A DNA stretch of 64,000 nucleotides from Spirosoma taeanense. GTDB taxonomy: Bacteria > Bacteroidota > Bacteroidia > Cytophagales > Spirosomataceae. Under the pieces are notes generated by a model, which was given only the letters and a program-made list of their open reading frames with translations, was not told where the DNA came from and ran no database searches. Of this stretch, positions 53,898 through 60,649 are shown piece by piece. The position numbers were made by a program, and so were the translations under genes. The stretch covers positions 4,340,001 to 4,404,000 of the forward strand of contig NZ_CP053435.1 in the NCBI RefSeq assembly GCF_013127955.1. Reading direction: 5' to 3'. Each line of letters starts with the position of its first letter. The stretch's first letter is position 1.

Positions 53898-55370
53898 ATG
53901 AACATGGACATGGGTAATCGGGGCGTAACGCGGCCGATGATGGACAAAGGTCACGGACACGACAGTGACCAGAAGCAGGACATGCCGCAAGACGGCCATG
54001 ACCACGACATGATGAGCCCCCATCAGCGAATGGACATGCTTCGGATGCACCAGATGCAGACGCTGTGGGTCTACTGGCTGGTTGTTATTCTGGGCGTCTG
54101 GGTAATGCTCTCACCACTAACCTTCGACTACGCCCGGGGAGCAGTCATGCCCAGCGGGGGCCGCCCGGTCTGGTTGTCACTGCCCGATCGTCTGCAGGCC
54201 CTGAAATGGAGTGACCTGATCAGTGGGCTTGTGCTGATCATCTTCGGTTACCGGTCGTTGACGCCCAACCGCCCGGCCAGCGTCTGGATTTGCTGTTTTG
54301 TCGGCATCTGGCTCAGTATGGCTCCGCTCATTCTGTGGTCACCTTCGGCGGCAGCTTACGTCAATGATACGCTGGTTGGTACGCTGGTTATCGGTCTGAC
54401 AATACTCATTCCCGGTATGCCGAACATGATTATGTATATGGAGATGGGGCCGGATACGCCCCCCGGCTGGACGTACAACCCTTCCAGCTGGCCCCAGCGA
54501 TGGATCATGATTGTTGCCGGGTTTATTGGCTGGATGGTATCCCGGTATCTGGCCGCTTTCCAACTGGGTTATCTCGATCAGCCCTGGGACCCATTTTTTG
54601 GCGAAAGTACCGTAAACGTTCTGAACTCAGCGATGTCGCATGCCATGCCCGTATCCGATGCCGGGCTGGGTTCGTTTGCCTATACATTTGAGTTTCTGAT
54701 GGGGTTCATGGGGAGTTCGGCCCGCTGGCGCACCATGCCCTGGATGGTTACGTTCTTCGGGATTCTGGTAATTCCGCTTGGGCTGGTGCATATTTTCCTG
54801 GTTATCTCCCAGCCGCTGCTGGTGGGCTACTGGTGTACGTTCTGCATACTGGCCGCGGTTATTATGCTGCCCATGATTCCGCTGGAGGTCGATGAGGTAA
54901 TTGCCATGGTTCAGTACATGCGGCAGCGCATGCAGAAAGGCGAAATGGACAAACGCTCCCCTACGCTGCTAACATTCCCCCAGCAGAGCGGAAGCGTATT
55001 TCTGGCCTCTATCTGGGGCATGAGCTTTCCCTGGACCCTGACGGTATCCATGCTGCTGGGCATCTGGCTGGTTTTCTCTCCCTATGTTTTTGGGGCGGCT
55101 ATCCAGACGCCGGCGGCCAGTCTGAACCACCTGTGCGGAGCGCTGATTGTTGTTGTCTCGGTAATCAGCATGGGCGAAGTGCTGCGCATTGGTCGCTACC
55201 TGAATGTTCTGCTGGGGCTAGCCCTAGCAATCGGCATCTGGTTTACGAGTAATGCCTCCGGCAGTCTGAGCATTAACTGCGTACTTACCGGACTTGTCGT
55301 TGCTGCACTGGCCATACCCCGCGGACAAATCACTGAGCACTACGGCAGCTGGGATACTTACGTAAAATAA
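53898..55370 (+). CDS. Fused SPW-repeat / VKOR-like membrane protein with Met/His-rich N-terminus
   Basis: About 490 residues. Residues 1-55 are hydrophilic and rich in Met (about 12) and His (6), which suggests metal binding. Two SPW-type helices follow (VWVMLSPLTF, IWLSMAPLIL). A VKOR-like unit comes next, beginning PPGWTYNPSSWPQRW and holding DQPWDPFFG, ARWRTMPWMV and the redox motif WCTFC. Two further SPW-type units end the chain (GIWLVFSPYVFG and a decayed one). Of the four VKOR cysteines only the CxxC pair is visible; the loop pair is absent. The closest relatives in the window are the separate genes at 57595-58559. The start at 53898 or 53904 is likely; the frame to 53775 opens with TTG. 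The epimerase gene follows after 17 bases. Confidence 0.8.
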   Translation: MNMDMGNRGVTRPMMDKGHGHDSDQKQDMPQDGHDHDMMSPHQRMDMLRMHQMQTLWVYWLVVILGVWVMLSPLTFDYARGAVMPSGGRPVWLSLPDRLQALKWSDLISGLVLIIFGYRSLTPNRPASVWICCFVGIWLSMAPLILWSPSAAAYVNDTLVGTLVIGLTILIPGMPNMIMYMEMGPDTPPGWTYNPSSWPQRWIMIVAGFIGWMVSRYLAAFQLGYLDQPWDPFFGESTVNVLNSAMSHAMPVSDAGLGSFAYTFEFLMGFMGSSARWRTMPWMVTFFGILVIPLGLVHIFLVISQPLLVGYWCTFCILAAVIMLPMIPLEVDEVIAMVQYMRQRMQKGEMDKRSPTLLTFPQQSGSVFLASIWGMSFPWTLTVSMLLGIWLVFSPYVFGAAIQTPAASLNHLCGALIVVVSVISMGEVLRIGRYLNVLLGLALAIGIWFTSNASGSLSINCVLTGLVVAALAIPRGQITEHYGSWDTYVK

Positions 55371-55387
55371 CTAACGGACTACTGAAC

Positions 55388-56521
55388 ATGATCAATCAGC
55401 CCAACCACCAACCTGCGAATGAGCAGCACCAACCGGAATCTACCCATTCACCCCAGAAAGAGATTATCCTCGTTACGGGCAGCAGCGGCCTGATTGGCAG
55501 CAGTCTGATCCGAAGACTGGCCTCGGAATACACCATGATCGGCTTTGACCATGCCGGGCCGCCCTATCCACCCGAAGAAGCGGTTTGCATCAATAATGAC
55601 ATAACCAGCCGGGCCAGCATTGACGAGTCGCTGGCGCAGGTACGGGAGCAGTTCGGCAACCGGATTGCGTCCGTGGTTCACCTAGCGGCTTACTATGATT
55701 TTTCGGGCGAGCCCAGCCCTCTTTATGAAAAGCTGACCGTGCAGGGCACCAAACATTTGCTGGAAGCGCTGCAATCCTTTGAGGTGGAACAGTTTATCTT
55801 TTCGAGCAGCATGCTTATCTATAAACCAACCACGCCTGGTCATCCGCTCGATGAAACGGCTCCGCTGGCCCCGGCCTGGGATTACCCCAAATCCAAAGTC
55901 AGGACGGAGACCGTTATCCATGAACAGCGAGGCTCCATCCCCGCCGTTATTCTGCGCATCGCGGGTGTTTACAACGAGACAGGGCATTCGGTGCCGGTTG
56001 TGCACCAGATTCAGCGAATTTATGAGCGAACGCTGACCAGCCATTTTTACTCGGGCGACACGGCTTCGGGCAATTCGTTCGTCCATCTGGAAGATGCCGT
56101 CGATGCCATTGAGCTGGCTATCCGGAAGCGGCATCAGCTGGAACCGGAAACGATACTTAACATCGGCGAAGAAACGCCCGTCAGCTACGGCGAAATCCAG
56201 GAGACAACCGGGCAGTTACTCTACGGCACCGACTGGACAACTATTGAACTACCCAAGCTGCTGGCAAAAGTCGGCGCAGCCGTGCAGGATCTGGTGGGCG
56301 ACCCGTTTATTAAACCCTGGATGATTGACCGCGCCGATGACCACTACGAGCTGAACATCGACAAGGCCAGGCAAGTGCTCGACTGGCACCCCAGACACTC
56401 ACTGAGCGGAACACTGCCGACGATTATCAATAACCTGAAAGAAAATCCGGTAGAATGGTACAGGGTAAACGAACTGGAATTGCCGGACGAACTGAAAGAA
56501 AAGCAAAAAGGAACCCTTTAG
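55388..56521 (+). CDS. NAD-dependent epimerase/dehydratase (extended SDR)
   Basis: 377 residues, cytosolic. Rossmann motif VTGSSGLIGSSLIRRL after a polar N-terminus of about 27 residues; SVVHLAAYYDF; active-site Ser in FSSSMLIY and YxxxK in YPKSKVRTE. The C-terminal half (VHLEDAVDAIELAI, ILNIGEETPVSYGEI) fits sugar or steroid-type epimerases, but the substrate is unknown. It lies 17 bases after the SPW/VKOR fusion and probably shares its transcript. No polysaccharide genes lie nearby, so a nucleotide-sugar role is not implied by context. Confidence 0.85.
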   Translation: MINQPNHQPANEQHQPESTHSPQKEIILVTGSSGLIGSSLIRRLASEYTMIGFDHAGPPYPPEEAVCINNDITSRASIDESLAQVREQFGNRIASVVHLAAYYDFSGEPSPLYEKLTVQGTKHLLEALQSFEVEQFIFSSSMLIYKPTTPGHPLDETAPLAPAWDYPKSKVRTETVIHEQRGSIPAVILRIAGVYNETGHSVPVVHQIQRIYERTLTSHFYSGDTASGNSFVHLEDAVDAIELAIRKRHQLEPETILNIGEETPVSYGEIQETTGQLLYGTDWTTIELPKLLAKVGAAVQDLVGDPFIKPWMIDRADDHYELNIDKARQVLDWHPRHSLSGTLPTIINNLKENPVEWYRVNELELPDELKEKQKGTL

Positions 56522-56541
56522 CCGAGTTCCTTCATTACCGG

Positions 56542-57525
56542 CTATTTTCTGATCAGAAACGCACCAGCCACCACCGCCAGCGCAAAGGCCGTTAGTGACA
56601 GCTTATTCTTTGCCGCCCAGAACTGCGGGCTGAACGACCAGGAGTTCGAATCAAACGGTCCATGCGCACCGTGATCGCCGGGCAGCGGCTCCCAGAGGTT
56701 GTCTTTCCGGTTGGGGTCTTCAGGCTCATCGGTCATCTGGCCTTTATAACCCGTTCTGGCCAGTACCAGATCACCAACCGAAGGAGCAATCTTATTCCCA
56801 ACAATGGCTTCAACGGTCGGCCAGCCAATATAATATTCACGGTGATTATGCTTACTGGCGTATACAATTCCCCGGGCGGCAACTTCCGGCTGGTAGATTG
56901 TGCCCATGGGTCGGGGCTTATTGGGCAGCTTGCTCCGGACAAACCCGAACTGGGTTGTATTCATGGCGGGCAGCTGCACCATGCAGGTTTTAATGGCACT
57001 CTGGTCGTGGAGTAGTTCGGCCCGCAGGGAATCGTAAAATCCCTGAATGGCATGCTTGGCTGCACAGTAGGCCGATTGCAGTGGAATACCCCGGTAAGCC
57101 AGCGCCGACCCGACGAAAACAATACTCCCCCGGTTGCGGGGCTGCATCCGCTTCAGGGCTGCCAATGCCCCGTACACCTGCCCGAGGTACGTAACTTCCG
57201 TTACGCGTTTATACTCCTCGGCTTTCATATCCCTGATCGGCGAAAAAACGCTGTTCATGGCATTGTTGACCCACACATCGATTGGCCCGAGCGTTGCGTC
57301 AATTTCATCGGCCGCTTTTTCGATGGCTTCCGCATCGGCTACATCGAGCTGGCAGATCAAGGCCCGGCCTCCGCAGGCTTCTACTTCGCGTTTAGCTCCT
57401 TCCAGACCGTCAATGCCGCGGGCAATCAGAGCAACATCAGCACCTTCCCTGGCAAACTCCCGGACAATAGCCCGGCCTAGCCCGGCCGATGCACCCGTAA
57501 CGACGACTACTTTTTTTTCTTTCAT
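56542..57525 (-). CDS. Short-chain dehydrogenase with C-terminal membrane anchor
   Basis: 327 residues. A classical SDR core with TGASAGLGRAIVREFA, NNAMNSVFSP (the usual NNAG is NNAM here), catalytic Ser in VGSALAYRG and YxxxK in YCAAKHAIQG. After the core, a loop with conserved DEPEDPNRKDNLWEPLPGDHG leads to a C-terminal hydrophobic helix (LSLTAFALAVVAGAFLI) that would anchor it to the membrane. The substrate is unknown. It converges on the epimerase gene and lies 69 bases beyond the SPW gene on the same strand, so it is probably the last gene of the VKOR/SPW minus-strand operon. Confidence 0.85.
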   Translation of the reverse strand: MKEKKVVVVTGASAGLGRAIVREFAREGADVALIARGIDGLEGAKREVEACGGRALICQLDVADAEAIEKAADEIDATLGPIDVWVNNAMNSVFSPIRDMKAEEYKRVTEVTYLGQVYGALAALKRMQPRNRGSIVFVGSALAYRGIPLQSAYCAAKHAIQGFYDSLRAELLHDQSAIKTCMVQLPAMNTTQFGFVRSKLPNKPRPMGTIYQPEVAARGIVYASKHNHREYYIGWPTVEAIVGNKIAPSVGDLVLARTGYKGQMTDEPEDPNRKDNLWEPLPGDHGAHGPFDSNSWSFSPQFWAAKNKLSLTAFALAVVAGAFLIRK

Positions 57526-57594
57526 AACGTTGCTATTAATCTCTGCGCTATATGGACAACGGAGCGCCCGGCCGGTTGTTTAGCCGAACTGTTT

Positions 57595-57972
57595 TTAAGG
57601 CGCTGGTTTTGCGGCCTCTACGTGCGCCGGCGAGTCGGCCAGCAACGAACGCCAGCCCCCGCCAAAGCGATCGTTCATCGTCCCCTTGATAAGCGAAAGC
57701 CCGGTAAGCAGCAGACCCGCCATCATTTCGGTGATGATCACGAGCGCGTCGGCCCCGGGCAGGACCCACGGGGCTATCAGCAGCCAGATTCCCAGGAGCG
57801 TGTTGACGTAACGCAGATTACGCATCGACTCACTGATGGCGATCAGCGCAACCGACGCGATAACCGGCCCAAGAATATACTGATGAGCAGCCAGTCGTTC
57901 AGGCATTTGCAGAACGGCGGGCGATACCGTCAGCCACAGACCAATACAGAGATTTACCAGCCGGGGCCACAT
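57595..57972 (-). CDS. SPW-repeat membrane protein
   Basis: 125 residues with four membrane helices arranged as two repeats, each with the SPW-like text: LCIGLWLTVSPAVL near the start and LLGIWLLIAPWVL in the second unit. It corresponds to the C-terminal SPW half of the fused protein at 53898-55370. The function of SPW proteins is not known. It begins 2 bases after the stop of the separate VKOR gene, so translation is probably coupled. Confidence 0.8.
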   Translation of the reverse strand: MWPRLVNLCIGLWLTVSPAVLQMPERLAAHQYILGPVIASVALIAISESMRNLRYVNTLLGIWLLIAPWVLPGADALVIITEMMAGLLLTGLSLIKGTMNDRFGGGWRSLLADSPAHVEAAKPAP

Positions 57973-57974
57973 AG

Positions 57975-58559
57975 TCAGTTCACGTTTGCATTAATTTCTT
58001 CGTTACCCCAGAACGCTTTCCAGACCGAAAGGCCGCTTCGTTTTACCCGCTGCAGGTACTGCAAACTTGCCAGGACTTCGTCCATTGCGGGGCCGATCAT
58101 GATGATGGAGATAATCGCCGATACCAGACATAACGTACACCAGGCGTGAAACATAACGGGCTGCGCAACCACTAGAAACAAACTCGTAATCCCCAGTGGT
58201 CCCACCGCAACCCCAAACAGAACAACAATCCAGGGCATTGTCTTCCAGCGCTTTGTCCGGCCAATAATGCCGCTGATAGCATCCAGAAAGTACCCGATCG
58301 CGCCCAGCAGGGCATCGGGAATGGGCAAAACCTTGGAAATCGGTGAGTTCAGGATGATTTCGCTGGAAGCAGAGCCGAAAAACGGGTCCCAGACCGACTC
58401 TATGTAGTTCAGCTGATAGGCCGATAAATACAGAGCCGTGCCCAATCCAGCCACGGCCGCAGCGACGAGCGGTAGCCGCTCTCCCCAGGTCGAAGGGTTG
58501 TAGGTCCAGCCGGGCGGAATGTCGGATGAACGCGTAGTCGAGTGCAAAGCCGTATCCAT
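57975..58559 (-). CDS. VKOR-like membrane protein
   Basis: 194 residues with about five helices. It starts with PPGWTYNPSTWGERL and shares SVWDPFFG, KRWKTMPWIVVLFG and the redox motif WCTLC with the fused protein. By family VKOR proteins reoxidise or reduce quinones while forming disulfides, using four cysteines. Here only the CxxC pair is present, and the loop pair is missing as in the fused paralogue. The redox role is therefore uncertain. It sits 16 bases after a SpoIIAA-like gene and directly before the SPW gene. Confidence 0.8.
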   Translation of the reverse strand: MDTALHSTTRSSDIPPGWTYNPSTWGERLPLVAAAVAGLGTALYLSAYQLNYIESVWDPFFGSASSEIILNSPISKVLPIPDALLGAIGYFLDAISGIIGRTKRWKTMPWIVVLFGVAVGPLGITSLFLVVAQPVMFHAWCTLCLVSAIISIIMIGPAMDEVLASLQYLQRVKRSGLSVWKAFWGNEEINANVN

Positions 58560-58575
58560 GGGAAAACCGGGTAGG

Positions 58576-58932
58576 TTAATATTGTATCCACTGGCGGGCC
58601 TGCTCTTTTTCGGCCGACGAAAACTGCCGGGCTTCCAGACCGGGCACCAGGTTGCCTAGCGAAGTCGGTACGCTTGTCCAGCTCTGGTCGGCTACGAGGG
58701 CGGCTTTTTCAAAATCACCCAGGTGAGTCAGATCAAATTTCAGATCCGCAAAAGCCGCTTTGAGCGTTACGGTGCCGACGTCGTCAAACTCAATGTAAGC
58801 GCGCAGCTTATCATGTTGATTACTTTTCTGGTCCAGCAGCGCAGCCCACGGCCTGATATCGTCTTCGGTGATCGTTGCGGATAAGCGGAAGCCCAGAATC
58901 CTGTTGGAGGAGAAGTCAATCAGCTGAATCAT
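58576..58932 (-). CDS. SpoIIAA-like (STAS/SEC14-type) protein
   Basis: About 118 residues, cytosolic. The strand/helix order and text ILGFRLSATITEDDIRPWAALLD, LRAYIEFDD and DLTHLGDFEKAALVADQSWT match the SpoIIAA-like domain found in small bacterial proteins that are not sporulation factors. Its function is unknown; the fold binds lipids or partner proteins in relatives. The start at 58932 is preferred; a GTG at 58953 would add seven residues. It heads the minus-strand operon with the VKOR and SPW genes. Confidence 0.75.
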   Translation of the reverse strand: MIQLIDFSSNRILGFRLSATITEDDIRPWAALLDQKSNQHDKLRAYIEFDDVGTVTLKAAFADLKFDLTHLGDFEKAALVADQSWTSVPTSLGNLVPGLEARQFSSAEKEQARQWIQY

Positions 58933-59219
58933 AATCGCTGCGCTTATAATCACGTTTCGTTATCTCATAGAGGCTCACGTAAATACAACTCATCCGATTC
59001 CAAATGGTTGAGCGGAGCAGACGTTTCTGGGCCCGGTAGTTCTTGTACGCCCGTAAACGTAGTACTGCAGAAACGACCAGCAGTGTCAACCCCGGATGGA
59101 CGCTTTGTGCACATACAACCATAACCTCCGATGGCTGCAAACGCTACTCACGTAGCCTGATCGGGGCGGACGCTGGCGGTTTCGCCAGTGACCGAAGGAA
59201 TAGCTAATGAATCGCTTCC

Positions 59220-60158
59220 TTACTGAAACAACGAAATGTAAGTCGGGCGAGCCTGCCGGGCGAAGGAATAATCAAAAATCTGGTAGCCAATCAACCGTAC
59301 GTTGTTCTTACCGTTGAAACTGGCGGCATTAAATTGATTGACGATGTCGGCATAGGCCTCGTCGAATGAGTGATTCTGGCCCGATACGCTGAAATAGTCC
59401 TGCATGAATTCGGGCTCGGCGCTAAAGAGCACGATCACGTCTATCACCCGATTCTGGCTTTGGGCTGCTCTGCCCAGATAGGACAGCCGGCTCTGCATAT
59501 ATCCGAACTGAGGATAGGTTCGGTAATCATGAACCAGAATTCGATCCAGCCAGCGCACCAGCGTTTTAGCCTGTTGTAAATCCTGCCCCGAGGGGTTCAG
59601 AAACCAGCCAATGTAAGCTTCAGACGTAATACGGGGAGAGGCATTACGGGCTTTGTTGCTCATTGATTGCAGAATAGACGTATAGCAGGAAAAATCGCAG
59701 GCGGGACCATTGTTCCACCATTCATTTTCCAGGTTATAGGTCGTAAACCGCTCATTCAGATCCCCTCTGGAAGCGTCGTAACCGGCATTCTGCGTAAAAT
59801 TGGCGGACGTTCCCCGCACAGCCGCTACCTGACCGATGCCGTACGTCAGACGAGCTTTCTGAATGAAGCGCGCCAGATCGCTATAGCGCTCATCACCCAT
59901 AATCGTGTTCAGATCGTAAAGACTAATGGCATTGAAGTTGTGACCGGCGCACCAGTTAAGCAATGAATCTTCCAGACTGCTGTTGCCCAGAATGGCATTA
60001 AATCCATCTACATAAACGCCCCGATAGTCGGCAGAAGCAGATGCGGCCACCCGGGCCGAGGCAGACTGGCGGGGCGACACAGGCTCAATGACGTCTAATT
60101 GACAGCTGGCCAGACCAACCAGAGCAAACACAAACACAGCAGGGGAGAAATACTTCAT
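59220..60158 (-). CDS. Lipoprotein of unknown function, possibly glycosidase-like barrel
   Basis: 312 residues. The N-terminus MKYFSPAVFVFALVGLASC ends in a lipobox (LASC), so it is membrane-anchored outside the cytoplasm. The mature part has alternating strands and helices: DYRGVYVDGFNAILGN, FNAISLYDLNTIMG, LTYGIGQVAAVRG, ENEWWNNGP, SEAYIGWFLNP, LVRWLDRILVHDYRT, VIDVIVLFSAEPEFM, NVRLIGYQIFDYSF. This order suggests a TIM barrel like that of glycoside hydrolases, with acidic residues (ENEWW, HDYR) at strand ends. I do not recognise a family and assign no reaction. It is a single gene with its own upstream region. Confidence 0.65.
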   Translation of the reverse strand: MKYFSPAVFVFALVGLASCQLDVIEPVSPRQSASARVAASASADYRGVYVDGFNAILGNSSLEDSLLNWCAGHNFNAISLYDLNTIMGDERYSDLARFIQKARLTYGIGQVAAVRGTSANFTQNAGYDASRGDLNERFTTYNLENEWWNNGPACDFSCYTSILQSMSNKARNASPRITSEAYIGWFLNPSGQDLQQAKTLVRWLDRILVHDYRTYPQFGYMQSRLSYLGRAAQSQNRVIDVIVLFSAEPEFMQDYFSVSGQNHSFDEAYADIVNQFNAASFNGKNNVRLIGYQIFDYSFARQARPTYISLFQ

Positions 60159-60649
60159 AAAATAGGGATTAGAACCGGTTAATGAATGGTAGAGTCAATG
60201 AATGCGTTTAAACTAAAGAACCTCATCCCGAGCTTGTTTTCTTGGCTCACAAATCAGTTTAGTATCGTAGGCAGGCAGTTACTAAAGTTGTGATTTACAT
60301 AACTCTAATTAAAAACAAACAAGTTAAATCGGCTATAGTTTGACTGCCTAATACGTAAATAGTTACAGATGAATCTATAATTTATCCTGAATCGAGTGAC
60401 CCCTGACTAAATACCTGTCTATTTAGTTGAATGCGGGTGGTTTCTTTCGAAGCTGCCTGACAAATCCGCACCTATACCTGATTAATTAACTGTCAATCAT
60501 TAAATCTGGCTTTTTTTGTAATCTATTTTCAAGTAAAAGACAGTATTTTCTCTAGATTATAAATGCCCGAACGGATCAATTTTATTTACGGGTATATCAG
60601 AAAATAGTAAGACTTTTAACCATTCGGAAAGCAAGTGTTATTCAGGCCA
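60159..60649. other. AT-rich non-coding region between lipoprotein and hybrid kinase genes
   Basis: The genes diverge here, so both promoters must lie in this region. I found no exact TAnnTTTG element at a suitable distance on either strand, no hairpin of note and no open frame worth listing. Confidence 0.5.

Noticed and set aside
58933-59219. Open frame at 58916-59140 in the gap before the SpoIIAA-like gene
   Set aside because: It overlaps the start of that gene and has no recognisable domain; the sequence looks like leader.
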